Shown here: positions 1-7,470 of the stretch, one piece after another
Numbering within the stretch: position 1 is the first letter of the stretch
How the letters are laid out: each line of letters begins with the position of its first letter
Made by a program: the position numbers and the translations under genes
DNA from: Anaerolineaceae bacterium UBA6133
GTDB taxonomy: Bacteria; Chloroflexota; Anaerolineae; Anaerolineales; Anaerolineaceae
DNA length: 24,676 bases
Assembly: GCA_002435825.1 (NCBI GenBank)
Contig: DIVL01000063.1
Coordinates: 1 to 24,676 of the forward strand
Direction: 5' to 3'
Notes under the pieces: model-generated
Database searches by the model: none
Seen by the model: only the letters and a program-made list of their open reading frames with translations
What the model was told of the DNA's origin: nothing

Positions 1-181
1 TACAGAAAAAAGGTTGCATAATCAAAACCATTCTGCCATTAGCAGACTCAAACGAGGTCGATACGATATGCATCGGATTAGTTTCTTGGTTGAGGCGACG
101 CTGTGCAAAGCCTCCCCTTACGGGATGCCGTGCCGACACGGGATGTCTGTAGGGCGCGACAAAGTGCCCGCGAAGCAGGGT

Positions 182-240
182 ATTGGAAGCACCAGAAACA
201 ATAATTTGAATGTGACCTTATTGTGCTGCCAATCCGCCAT
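182..240. repeat. inverted-repeat unit TTGGAAGCAC...GTGCTGCCAA
   Basis: TTGGAAGCAC on the left faces GTGCTGCCAA on the right and is followed by TCCGCCAT. The same layout, with a better matched right arm (GTGCTTCCAATCCGCCAT), is found at 13941-13998. Both copies follow a run reading GCGAAGCAGGGTAT or similar. This looks like a small dispersed palindromic element. Confidence 0.55.
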
Positions 241-339
241 ATTCAACTCTCCATAAACGCGTACTGTGCAAAAAAAGCAAGGAAAAGGCAGGCCTTTTCC
301 CTACGATAGTCTTATGGTAAGTTAGGGCCGTGGTTGCCC

Positions 340-398
340 TGAAGACTGTAAACAAACGCCTTGGATAATGTGTAAACAATCATACCTGTATAGAGACC
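340..398 (-). repeat. solo IS481-type transposon end
   Basis: Read on the minus strand, this matches the left end of the nested transposon at 4928-4980, including the run TTTACAGTCTTCAG. It contains two boxes, TGTAAACAATCA at 371-382 and TGTAAACAAACG at 347-358. They are 24 bp apart, the same spacing as in both ends of the intact element. No partner right end is visible between here and the window start, so it is either a solo end or part of a strongly deleted element. Confidence 0.7.
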
Positions 399-420
399 TT
401 GGTTCATCCATGGAATTTCT

Positions 421-470
421 GATCGCGCCGGTGTCCACACCGCGCGCGGCATCTGACCGTTAGGTCTCCA
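421..470 (-). repeat. GGAGACC/GACCGG dispersed repeat, copy 1
   Basis: On the minus strand it reads TTTGGAGACC, then CGGTCAGATGCCGCGCGCGG, then a short linker and ACACCGGCGCGATCA. It belongs to a family with further copies at about 635-717, 975-1045, 14386-14440, 16893-16950, 17048-17122 and 18543-18595. Confidence 0.65.
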
Positions 471-586
471 AAAAAAATCAAATCGGTTGCGGTTTGAGTG
501 CGTAGGTCAGGTTCTTCTATTGAACCTGACGTCACGAATGGTGGTTAATTAACGACCTCAACAAAGGTGGGCTTCCAATGTTTTTT

Positions 587-630
587 CGTCATCGCGAGGA
601 GCGCAGCGACGTGGCGATCTGCCTTTTATC
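587..630 (+). repeat. REP-like unit (TCATCGCGAG...GTGGCGATCTGCC)
   Basis: This is the best preserved member of a family in which a CATYGCGAG core is followed by a GC-rich variable part and GTGGCGATCTGCC. Other copies lie at 13617-13652, 13868-13917, 14121-14157, 14337-14373 (minus), 16787-16818 (minus), 16851-16886, 17001-17040 and 24598-24623 (minus). The family occurs on both strands and only in gene-free stretches. Similar units are common in intergenic DNA of many bacteria. Confidence 0.6.
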
Positions 631-974
631 TCAAGATTGTGCCGGGCTTACGAAGTACCCCGCCGCCGGAAGAAGGCGTGGGCTCACTGAGCACGGCGTT
701 TGACTGTTGGGTCTCCAGTAGAATTATCAAATTTTGCTGCAATGGCGGATTAAACGTACCATGCGGGTTTAATTGGTAAATAATCTTCGCGTTAAATCTC
801 GCCCTACACCCACCTCATTTAGCGGAATAGGTATTGGCGTAGCGGCACGGCAGTGCGAAGCCTCCCCCTGTGGGATGCCGTGCCCGCTGTAGGGATGGGC
901 CTTGTGTCCATCCGTTTTGTCTAAATTATTGAACTGCTTGCGGTGGAAGCAAGCCGCCACCGTATGAATCTCCT

Positions 975-1045
975 TGATCGTGCCGGTGTCCACAGTGCAA
1001 AGCCTCCCTGTGGGACCGAGCACGGGAGTTGACCGTTAGGTCTCA
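975..1045 (-). repeat. GGAGACC/GACCGG dispersed repeat, copy 3 with inserted module
   Basis: The minus strand reads TTGAGACC, CGGTCAACTCCCGTGCTCGG, then the module TCCCACAGGGAGGCTTTGCA, and ends in CACCGGCACGATCA. The same module sits at the same position in the copy at 17048-17122 but is missing from the copies at 14386-14440 and 421-470. It is therefore a discrete insertable part of the repeat. Confidence 0.65.
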
Positions 1046-1093
1046 ATTAGAATTTCGCATCGGTGGCGGTGGAATCAATGAACTGATAACAAC

Positions 1094-2131
1094 TCAAAAT
1101 CCGCCGTAACCGGTCATCACATCCACCCGCGTGCCCGTCTCCTCGGTATGGAAATACTGGTCGAACGGCACCGCGGGAGTGGTCCAGCGGTAGATCCACT
1201 TGGCATCGTCCGCTTTCATATTAATGCAGCCGTTGCTCATCACATTTCCCCAGTTGGAATGCCAGAAGGCTCCATGGAAAGCGACCCCAAAGAGGGTGAT
1301 GTAACTGACCCAGGGAACACCAGGCAGATCATACACATTCGGGTTGGCAGGCTCGTTGACCATGCGCCGGCAAGGGCGCTTGCGGTGGGTCATCCAACGC
1401 CCAACCGGCGTAAGACCGTCCCGAATGCCAGTGGAGCAGAGCGTCCGAAAAACAAGGCGCTCGTACTCAAAAGCGCGGATTTCCTGCTTGTAGAGGTCCA
1501 ATTCGATGCGTTTGGCATCTGGCGCAACGTCGGGACTCAAAGGTGTCACTTCTTCAGGTTTGGTCAGATGCACCGTCCTGGCAGGGACGTAATAGGAAAG
1601 CCCGTTAAGGTCATCCCAGAGTTCGTACCAAGGTCTCCCATACTCGTCATATTCAAGTTTGAGCACCCAGAAGTTATTTTCGTAGTAAAAAGTGCGATGA
1701 ATGTTCCGCACATTTGGTTTGAGGTAAACCAGCACTTTTGGCACCGTGATCTCGCCCAGGGTTCCGCCTTCAGGCAGCGGGTCTATGGGCACAGGATTCA
1801 AGCGATCAAATACCGGCTGCACCCAGGCAGCTTCAATGTACTCAGTTGGGCTGATCTGGTACCAGCCAACTTTTTTATTGTAGATATTTTCGACATGAAT
1901 AAGTTTTGGCAGCGAGATAACATCGTCATATTTAAAGAAACCACTGTTTTTTGAGCGGGCATTAGGCTCTTCGTGGATCAGCAATTTATAGCGCAGGATG
2001 CGCGCAAGCGGCGGATCCAGGTCTATCAGGGCGGCGGATGCATTTGAAACCGGTGAGGGCAGGAGCATACTTAAGGCGCCCAACCCCATAGTCTTCAAGA
2101 AACTTCTACGTGTTAGTTTGATATTTTCCAT
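1094..2131 (-). CDS. Tat-exported L,D-transpeptidase (YkuD)
   Basis: This 345-residue protein probably cross-links or remodels peptidoglycan outside the membrane. It begins with a twin-arginine signal, TRRSFLK at residues 7-13, followed by a hydrophobic stretch to about residue 33. The C-terminal YkuD domain has the catalytic motif HGAFWHSNWG...SNGCINM, with His about 286 and the nucleophilic Cys about 302. An upstream in-frame start would add 30 residues overlapping the previous gene. I chose the ATG at 2131 because it begins 4 bp after that gene's stop and puts the Tat motif at the N-terminus. No strong ribosome site is seen, so translation may be coupled to the upstream paralogue. It is the last gene of the amidase-transpeptidase-transpeptidase operon. 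Family assignment is firm; the exact substrate is inferred. Confidence 0.9.
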   Translation of the reverse strand: MENIKLTRRSFLKTMGLGALSMLLPSPVSNASAALIDLDPPLARILRYKLLIHEEPNARSKNSGFFKYDDVISLPKLIHVENIYNKKVGWYQISPTEYIEAAWVQPVFDRLNPVPIDPLPEGGTLGEITVPKVLVYLKPNVRNIHRTFYYENNFWVLKLEYDEYGRPWYELWDDLNGLSYYVPARTVHLTKPEEVTPLSPDVAPDAKRIELDLYKQEIRAFEYERLVFRTLCSTGIRDGLTPVGRWMTHRKRPCRRMVNEPANPNVYDLPGVPWVSYITLFGVAFHGAFWHSNWGNVMSNGCINMKADDAKWIYRWTTPAVPFDQYFHTEETGTRVDVMTGYGGF

Positions 2132-2135
2132 TAGG

Positions 2136-3206
2136 TTAATAGTGTATATGAACTGGTATCCCCACGAAAGCCCAATTGTACAGCCAGCCAGCCTGGCTGG
2201 TTTCCATGTTAACACAGCCATGGCTCATCGGATAACCAAAATTGCTGTGCCAATAGGTGCCATGAATGCCGTAGCCACGGTAGAAGTACATCACGTATGG
2301 CACATCGGGCAGGTAGTAGCCAGGACCAGCCATATCATCGTAGAGTAACTTGACCCAGACGTGGTAGGTGCCGGTGACAGTTGGCGTGTCGGGCAGACCA
2401 GTTGAAACATAAAAGGAAGCCACTAATGATTCGCCCTCGTAAGCGTAAAGAATTTGCTGGCTGAGGTTGATATCGATCCATTTGTCGCCCAGTGGTTCAG
2501 AGACACCCGGGTTGTAATAAATGTCGGTTGGTTCTGGCTCATAAACTATTGGGGTGATCTCCACCGTTGGCAAGGGCGTCTCAGTTGGCGTTGCTGTTGC
2601 CGTTGGAGTAGGGGTCGGCGTGGGGGTATTAGTGGGAGTCGGAGTCGGCGTGGAGGTAGGGGTATTGGTGGGAGTGGCAGTGTTGGTAGGTGTCAGGCTC
2701 GGTTTGAGCGGTACGGATTCAGTCTCAACCAGCAGGAACTGAGCGCCCGCGGCGGGTTGGGAACGGATGATCCCAACCGAATACAAGCCGAGCAGCAATG
2801 CGGCTATTAACAACGCGCCAAAAGCCCAGCCCCAGGCAAGCCGCCGCTTGGTTTTTGGCTTTGGAGCTGCTTGTGAGACCGCAGCTGGCACGGCAGGCGC
2901 CATCTCGGCAGGAATAGGTTCCTTCTGCCAGCCAACCGCGGAGCTCTGCCTCATTTGAGTGCTTGCCCACTGCATACCTTCACGCGCGGTTTGATTTTGG
3001 GGGTCCAGGTCGAGCACTTTCCTCAGCCAATGCACACTCTCATGCGGCTCAGAAAGCCCCGCCATCAACAGCATCGCGGCACTGTTTTCCGGATCGGTTG
3101 CCAGAACCTGCTCAGCCAGTTGGCGGGCAAGCGCTGCATCGCCATCCAGAACAGCCTGTTTGGCTTGCGCGATCAGTTCATGGTTGTTTGCGCTCTGACC
3201 TTCCAT
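2136..3206 (-). CDS. membrane-anchored L,D-transpeptidase with TPR-like N-terminus
   Basis: This 356-residue protein has three parts. A helical region with TPR-like pattern (about residues 10-80) lies on the cytoplasmic side. A single membrane segment at about 123-145 is followed by a long Thr/Pro linker (about 170-215, built on TPTNTPTPTP). The extracellular YkuD domain carries IHGTYWHSNFG...SHGCVNM, with His315 and catalytic Cys331. The TPR may bind a partner inside the cell while the linker lets the domain reach the wall; that role is inference. The ATG follows GGAG with good spacing and lies 18 bp after the amidase stop. The linker is encoded by a low-complexity repeat that is open on the other strand too. 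It is paralogous to the next gene downstream. Confidence 0.92.
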   Translation of the reverse strand: MEGQSANNHELIAQAKQAVLDGDAALARQLAEQVLATDPENSAAMLLMAGLSEPHESVHWLRKVLDLDPQNQTAREGMQWASTQMRQSSAVGWQKEPIPAEMAPAVPAAVSQAAPKPKTKRRLAWGWAFGALLIAALLLGLYSVGIIRSQPAAGAQFLLVETESVPLKPSLTPTNTATPTNTPTSTPTPTPTNTPTPTPTPTATATPTETPLPTVEITPIVYEPEPTDIYYNPGVSEPLGDKWIDINLSQQILYAYEGESLVASFYVSTGLPDTPTVTGTYHVWVKLLYDDMAGPGYYLPDVPYVMYFYRGYGIHGTYWHSNFGYPMSHGCVNMETSQAGWLYNWAFVGIPVHIHY

Positions 3207-3224
3207 TTACTCCAAGAGTCAGAT

Positions 3225-4238
3225 TTAGGGTTGTACTCCTGAATCCGACACTCCTTCATTATTCATGTAACATTTTATTCCAGCGACGATGCCATCAGCC
3301 AGGAGTTCGGGGTTTGAGGTCAGGATTTCCTGGTCAAGATTCAGAAAACCAATCTCAATGATCCCGGCAGTAGTGTTGGGATCAATCTCCGAAAAGGCAT
3401 GATAACGGGTCATGTCATTCGTCACTGACTGGTAATGATACCTTAATCCGGTGATATTGGAATAACGGTCAGCGACACATTGCACAAGCCTGGCAGAGTT
3501 TTCGGACTTTGTTTCCGAGAGTGCGGCGGACACCTTGAAACCAGTGGCCGAGTCGTTGATGTAATCGCAGGAGTCAGCATGGATCGAGAAGAGCAGCCCG
3601 GCTTGGTAGTCCTTCAGGCGCGGATCAAACTCATCCAACAGTTCCACATCATAGCCCATGTCGATCAATTTCATCTGCGCGAAAGTGGCAACATTGCTGT
3701 TAACCTCAAGCTCTGTCAGCCCATTGCTGCAAACCGCGCCAGAATCACTGCCCCTGTGACCCACAACGATGCCAATTTTCTTGGCTGGGAAGCCCATCGG
3801 TAAGGGAGCTGAAGTAACAGTGAGCACTTCTGCCTGGCTGGGATTAGCAGCCTGTGCCATGCGGTTTTGCAGATTACCGGGCATCAGGCTACCTGGCATC
3901 CACAAGGAAAACAGTGTGGCAGTGATAACGCCCACACCGATGACGGAAGAAATGACCTGCACGAACAGCCTGCCTATGCCTTGCCCCGGATGGCTGCGGG
4001 TTGCCCCCTCGGGAGCTGGCTCCCGCCTGGAAGATTGTCCGCGCGCAGACGTTTCAGGCATCCTGGCTTCAGGGCGAATACCCGCCTGGTTATCTTCGCG
4101 ATAGTTTACGTCATCAGGATCAATGCTGGCTTCAGGGCGTACCTGTTCAGGCTCCGGCTCAGACCCATGACTATCGGAGGAAAAACGCGACTTTCGCGGT
4201 TTTGGATCCTCATCTATTTGGTGCATTTCTCTGGACAT
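3225..4238 (-). CDS. N-acetylmuramoyl-L-alanine amidase (Amidase_3)
   Basis: This 337-residue protein should cleave the bond between MurNAc and the L-Ala of the stem peptide. Residues 1-88 are charged and disordered, and a membrane segment spans about 90-112. The Amidase_3 domain starts near 153 with KKIGIVVGHRGSDSGA. The likely zinc ligands are His161, Glu177 and His220 (SIHADS), and the catalytic Glu is Glu295 in GIIEIGFLNL. The usual GHGG motif reads GHRG here. It is first in a three-gene operon with two L,D-transpeptidases, which fits coordinated wall remodelling. Two starts are possible, ATG at 4238 or ATG at 4226; neither has a clear ribosome site. The long disordered cytoplasmic tail is unusual for the family and could be regulatory. 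Confidence 0.88.
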   Translation of the reverse strand: MSREMHQIDEDPKPRKSRFSSDSHGSEPEPEQVRPEASIDPDDVNYREDNQAGIRPEARMPETSARGQSSRREPAPEGATRSHPGQGIGRLFVQVISSVIGVGVITATLFSLWMPGSLMPGNLQNRMAQAANPSQAEVLTVTSAPLPMGFPAKKIGIVVGHRGSDSGAVCSNGLTELEVNSNVATFAQMKLIDMGYDVELLDEFDPRLKDYQAGLLFSIHADSCDYINDSATGFKVSAALSETKSENSARLVQCVADRYSNITGLRYHYQSVTNDMTRYHAFSEIDPNTTAGIIEIGFLNLDQEILTSNPELLADGIVAGIKCYMNNEGVSDSGVQP

Positions 4239-4293
4239 ACTGGCTCACCCTGTTCCCTTCGCGCAAAAATGTGCGGGAAGCTGAAATACTTTG

Positions 4294-4299
4294 TATAAT
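4294..4299 (+). promoter_or_regulatory. possible -10 box for the AMMECR1 gene
   Basis: TATAAT, preceded directly by TTG, lies 45 bp upstream of the chosen start in the divergent gap between the amidase and AMMECR1 genes. I cannot see a good -35 at 17 bp, so this call is weak. Confidence 0.3.
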
Positions 4300-4343
4300 G
4301 ACAGTAAGCTTGTTTGAAGCTTGAAAGGAATGGTGCAAATCCT

Positions 4344-4916
4344 ATGCCAGCGCAACTCACCCCTGATGAACAGGCTGCCTTGCTGAAAATCGCCCGGCAG
4401 TCCCTGATCGATGCCGTCAATAACCGTCCCGCCACCCCCTTACCTGAAGACCTGCCCCCTGCCTTGCTCGAAGTTGGGGCGAGTTTTGTGACTCTGACCG
4501 TGCGCGGGCAGCTGCGCGGCTGCATTGGCACCCTCGAAGCCTATCAAGCGCTCGCCAAAGACGTGCGCCAGCGGGCAGCCCAGGCTGCCACGCAGGATTA
4601 CCGCTTCCCAAGGGTGCGTCCAGGTGAAGTGGACAAGATCCACATCGAGATCTCGCGCCTCACCAAGCCTGAGTCCCTGGCTTATTCCGACCCGGCTGAG
4701 CTGCCCGGGCTGCTTCGCCCGTACGTGGATGGGGTTGTGCTATCGGACGGGATGCGCCAGGCAACGTTTTTACCCCAGGTTTGGGAGCAGCTGCCAGACC
4801 CAGCCGAATTCCTCAGCCACCTTTGCCAAAAAATGGGTGCCCAATCCGACCTCTGGCGCCACAAAGTGCTGCAGGTTGAGATCTACCAGGTGGAGGAGTT
4901 CGAAGAAGCCAGGTAA
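4344..4916 (+). CDS. amrA: AMMECR1-domain protein (AmmeMemoRadiSam system protein A)
   Basis: This 190-residue protein is almost entirely one AMMECR1 domain, whose hallmark LRGCIG is at residues 57-62. Further family features are VRPGEVDKIHIEIS, VDGVVLSDG and the FLPQVWEQLP segment near the C-terminus. In many prokaryotes it is encoded with a MEMO1-like protein and a radical SAM enzyme, but neither partner is in this window. Its biochemical activity is not established. The TTG at 4314 would add 10 unlikely residues. I prefer the ATG at 4344, which has AAAGGA about 14 bases upstream. A transposon begins 12 bp after the stop codon and could have separated the gene from former operon partners; that is inference. 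Confidence 0.85.
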   Translation: MPAQLTPDEQAALLKIARQSLIDAVNNRPATPLPEDLPPALLEVGASFVTLTVRGQLRGCIGTLEAYQALAKDVRQRAAQAATQDYRFPRVRPGEVDKIHIEISRLTKPESLAYSDPAELPGLLRPYVDGVVLSDGMRQATFLPQVWEQLPDPAEFLSHLCQKMGAQSDLWRHKVLQVEIYQVEEFEEAR

Positions 4917-4999
4917 GGCAAAAACGTTGCTTAGACAGGTATGATTGTTTTCACATCGTCCGGGGTAATTGTTTACAGTCTTCAGAGCAGACACGGGGG

Positions 5000-6339
5000 T
5001 GTTTAGACAAGTATGATTGTTTACACATTATCCAAGGTGATTGTTTACAGTTTTGATTAGGATAAAGGCATGGAAACCAGGAGGTTCACATGCCTTGGAA
5101 AGCAAAGACTGTAGAGATGACCAGAGAAGAATTTGTCAACGAAGTGATCGCACATTACAAGAGCAAAGCGAAAATTTGTCGGGAATATGGGATCAGCCGA
5201 CCGACAGGAGATAAGTGGTTGAAGCGGTATAAAAATGGAGAAGGGTTCAAAGATCGCAGCCATCGGCCATTCAAAACACCGCAGAACAAAACAGCCGCAG
5301 AGGTGGAGCAAATGATCGTTGAGCATCGGCAGCAGGAACCTGGGATAGGAGCTGTCAAACTAAAGCGGATGCTTGAAAATGAGGGCAAACAAGGCTTACC
5401 CAGCCACAGCACCATCAATACCATTTTCAGTCGAAACAATCTCATCAGAGCGGAAGACAGCCTGGCAGCAAAACCTACGGTTCGCTTTGAACATGAGCAA
5501 CCCAATCAGATGTGGCAGGCCGACTTCAAAGGACATTTTCAATTAGGCAATGGAGAGCGCTGTCATCCCTTATCGGTTTTGGATGATTGCAGCCGTTACT
5601 GTTTATGTGCGGATGCCAGGATAAACGAAAGGAGAGAGGGCGTACAGCTGAGTTTTGAGCGAATAATGAGGGAATATGGGCAACCAAGGGTCTTGTTATG
5701 TGACAATGGCAACCCTTGGGGTGCATCCCAGAGCAGTGGCTTTAGTGGTTTTGAGCTTTGGTTGATGGACCATGGGATCCTGGTGATGCATATTCGACCA
5801 GGCAGACCCAAGACCCAGGGGAAGGTGGAGCGCTTCAATGGTTCCTATAAGGCAGAAAGGCTGCGTTTTCACATCCCCTATGATATGCAAGAAGCCATGC
5901 AGAACCGATTAGAGTATCAAGAATTCTACAACCATATCAGACCACATCATGCCCTGGGGTTGGATGTCCCTGCGAAACACTATCAACCGAGCGATATTGT
6001 ATTTCAGGAAGAAATCGAAGAATGGAAGTACTCCGGAAAGAATGAAGTGCGAAAGATAAAAAGTAGCGGATACCTGACATTTAGTGGTCAGGGCTATTAT
6101 TTCAGCGAAGCTTTAGGAGGAAGAGAAATCGAACTCAGGCAATCAACAAGCAACAGGGATCTGTTTTATTTATGCTACCGTGAGTTTAGGTTAGGAAAGT
6201 TGGATGTGAAAAACAGAGTTATTACCTCAAGAAAAGCGTATCTGATCCATGGTGACCCAAGGATCGTAGATGATGTGTTTGGAGGATAAAAGTGTAAACA
6301 ATCACCCTACACAAATTGTAAACCATCATTGTCTTGACA
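5000..6339 (+). mobile_element. complete IS481-family insertion sequence
   Basis: The element is 1340 bp. Its left end reads TGTTTAGACAAGTATGATTG; the right end, read inward, reads TGTCAAGACAATGATGGTTT. GGGGG at 4995-4999 and 6340-6344 forms a 5-bp target duplication. Each end carries two copies of a TGATTGTTTACA-type box spaced exactly 24 bp: 5014-5025 and 5038-5049 on the left, 6293-6304 and 6317-6328 on the right. These boxes are probably transposase binding sites. The single transposase gene is intact, so the element may still be active. Confidence 0.88.
5090..6289 (+). CDS. IS481-family DDE transposase
   Basis: This 399-residue protein catalyses excision and insertion of the surrounding element. 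A helix-turn-helix region around residues 25-50 (AKICREYGISRPTGDKWLKR) probably reads the terminal repeats. The rve/integrase core has acidic residues Asp145 in MWQADFKG, Asp205 in LLCDNGNPW and Glu247 in GKVERFNGSYKAE. The length is a little above the usual IS481 size and the frame is intact. AGGAGG lies just upstream of the ATG. It is the only gene in the element, and its stop lies 50 bp inside the right end. Confidence 0.93.
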   Translation: MPWKAKTVEMTREEFVNEVIAHYKSKAKICREYGISRPTGDKWLKRYKNGEGFKDRSHRPFKTPQNKTAAEVEQMIVEHRQQEPGIGAVKLKRMLENEGKQGLPSHSTINTIFSRNNLIRAEDSLAAKPTVRFEHEQPNQMWQADFKGHFQLGNGERCHPLSVLDDCSRYCLCADARINERREGVQLSFERIMREYGQPRVLLCDNGNPWGASQSSGFSGFELWLMDHGILVMHIRPGRPKTQGKVERFNGSYKAERLRFHIPYDMQEAMQNRLEYQEFYNHIRPHHALGLDVPAKHYQPSDIVFQEEIEEWKYSGKNEVRKIKSSGYLTFSGQGYYFSEALGGREIELRQSTSNRDLFYLCYREFRLGKLDVKNRVITSRKAYLIHGDPRIVDDVFGG

Positions 6340-6344
6340 GGGGG

Positions 6345-6650
6345 TCTGCCCCTACGGTAGCCACCTCTCCCTCAAACCCCAGATATAGGGGTCACCCCCC
6401 CGTGGTGACACGTCACCATGGCAAAATCAGGGTTACCTCTACGATCCGAGATGATCTGTTTGATAGAATAAAATGTAAATAATCACCCTAAACAACATGT
6501 AAACCATCATTGTTTTGACAAACGTATGCCCCCATTTGAATCGATCAGAACTACTGTGCGCCTGCATTCAAGCCAAAATACGCTCTTAGGTTTGAGGTTG
6601 ATCAGATCAAACTCACTTTTTTTGTCAGTTGCCGCATATTAGAAAATTAA
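6345..6650. other. gene-free stretch: right half of the outer MITE and flank
   Basis: There is no gene here. Bases 6345-6520 are the right half of the interrupted outer element, including boxes TGTAAATAATCA and TGTAAACCATCA. After the AACGT duplication, 6526-6650 is unremarkable. One weak AT-rich stem (GAGGTTGA/TCAAACTC, about 6594-6614) is followed by a T run and might stop plus-strand transcription coming out of the IS. Confidence 0.6.
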
Positions 6651-6680
6651 CAAAAACGACCCCTGCGAGGGTCGTTTTTG
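6651..6680. terminator. bidirectional intrinsic terminator
   Basis: CAAAAACGACCC and GGGTCGTTTTTG form a near-perfect hairpin around a short CTGCGA loop, with T runs on both strands. It sits just after the stop of the DUF4013 gene on the minus strand and would also block readthrough from the IS481 element. Confidence 0.85.
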
Positions 6681-6694
6681 TCGTCTATGTTAGA

Positions 6695-7357
6695 TTAGTA
6701 AAGCGGAGCGTTCTGCCCGCCGGGGGTTTGTGAATGAGCGTAAGCCTGCCCGGTCAGATGGGCGACGACCAGTTGAGAATAGAAACCCGTGATCAAAGCA
6801 CCGACAAGGACAATGATTGTGCCCAGCGGCGCAATGATCGCGCTGCAGAGTAAGGCTCCGCCAATCACGATCAGCCAGGCTTTGAAATTGTTCCTGAGCA
6901 TGCGGAAAATTTCCTTGAATTCGAATGCCGCTCCAATCCGCTCCTTCATAGCGAGGTTTGCATTGGTTACTGGCATAATTATCGCCATGAAGAGCGCGTA
7001 GACCAGAATCACGAAACCGCCAAGAATGGCCAGGACAATCGCGAATCCTATCGTGGCACTGCTGTTTTCCGTCAAAGCCAGCGGCAGGAACAGAAGAAGG
7101 CTGACCAGAACAATCGGAATTCCATAAAGCAGGTTTGCCACAAATACCTTAAATCCTCGGCCAAGATCAGCTCCAAATTCAAGCTCAGGCAGGGGCTCCG
7201 CCTGGTGTTCTGCCACGTTGCGGGTGACGCGCAGCAGGTAGCCGGCGGCAACCATCCAGCCGATCACTGGGATCAAAGTGACCAAAAGAGGAAGGACCAA
7301 TTTCTCGAGCCAGCGTTGATCGTCAAAAATATACGTAAAAGCTTTTGCAAAATTCAT
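6695..7357 (-). CDS. DUF4013 integral membrane protein
   Basis: This 220-residue protein is highly hydrophobic, with segments at about residues 20-43, 71-96, 101-130 and 159-200. The N-terminus (MNFAKAFTYIFDDQRWLEKL) and the interior (ATNANLAMKERIGAAFEFKEI-like region near 131-150) fit DUF4013, a family of multi-pass proteins without known function. AAGGAAAA precedes the ATG. The gene is 113 bp downstream of the c-di-AMP receptor-like genes on the same strand and is followed by a clear terminator. No catalytic motif is visible. A link to c-di-AMP signalling would rest on position alone. Confidence 0.8.
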   Translation of the reverse strand: MNFAKAFTYIFDDQRWLEKLVLPLLVTLIPVIGWMVAAGYLLRVTRNVAEHQAEPLPELEFGADLGRGFKVFVANLLYGIPIVLVSLLLFLPLALTENSSATIGFAIVLAILGGFVILVYALFMAIIMPVTNANLAMKERIGAAFEFKEIFRMLRNNFKAWLIVIGGALLCSAIIAPLGTIIVLVGALITGFYSQLVVAHLTGQAYAHSQTPGGQNAPLY

Positions 7358-7470
7358 AATTTTTTCCTTTTGAAATAGTCAAGGCTAATGTTCTAAGATT
7401 ATTATAGTTCAAGCCGCGTCAAAACTACATTAAAGACGCTTAATTACCGGCAATGTTGAGATAAATCCAA

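Larger units (their letters stand above)
1..1093. other. gene-free mosaic of dispersed short repeats
   Basis: I see no convincing gene in this stretch; its open frames are short and have no family resemblance. It is built from modules that recur elsewhere in the window. These are a TTGGAAGCAC inverted-repeat unit (182-240), a palindrome GGAAAAGGC-AG-GCCTTTTCC near 279-300, a solo IS481-type end (340-398), three copies of a GGAGACC/GACCGG repeat on the minus strand (421-470, about 635-717, 975-1045) and a REP-like unit (587-630). The module with AAGCCTCCC followed by GGGATGCCGTGCC occurs near 108-136 and 856-890. The repeated combinations suggest growth by insertion and recombination rather than decay of one gene. 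Confidence 0.75.
4928..6520 (+). mobile_element. outer IS481-derived element (MITE-like), interrupted by a second IS
   Basis: The left end starts TGCTTAGACAGGTATGATTG (4928) and the right end closes with CATTGTTTTGACA (6520). Both resemble the ends of the IS inserted between them. The flanks are AACGT at 4923-4927 and AACGT at 6521-6525, a convincing 5-bp target duplication. Without the inner insertion and one copy of its duplication, the outer element is only about 250 bp and has no transposase gene. It is therefore a non-autonomous, internally deleted relative. Its interior contains GCAGACACGGGGGTCTGC, a small palindrome that was the target of the inner IS. Confidence 0.8.

Noticed and set aside
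14..779. short plus-strand open frames at the window start
   Set aside because: They run through dispersed repeats, change composition along their length and match no family.
1148..1954. 268-codon plus-strand open frame
   Set aside because: It lies antisense to the Tat L,D-transpeptidase and has no coherent domain pattern.
2554..2742. Val/Gly-rich plus-strand open frame
   Set aside because: It is the antisense reading of the Thr/Pro linker codons of the second L,D-transpeptidase.
6594..6623. possible plus-strand terminator after the IS481 region
   Set aside because: The stem is weak and AT-rich with a mismatch; kept only as a remark because the strong terminator lies just downstream.
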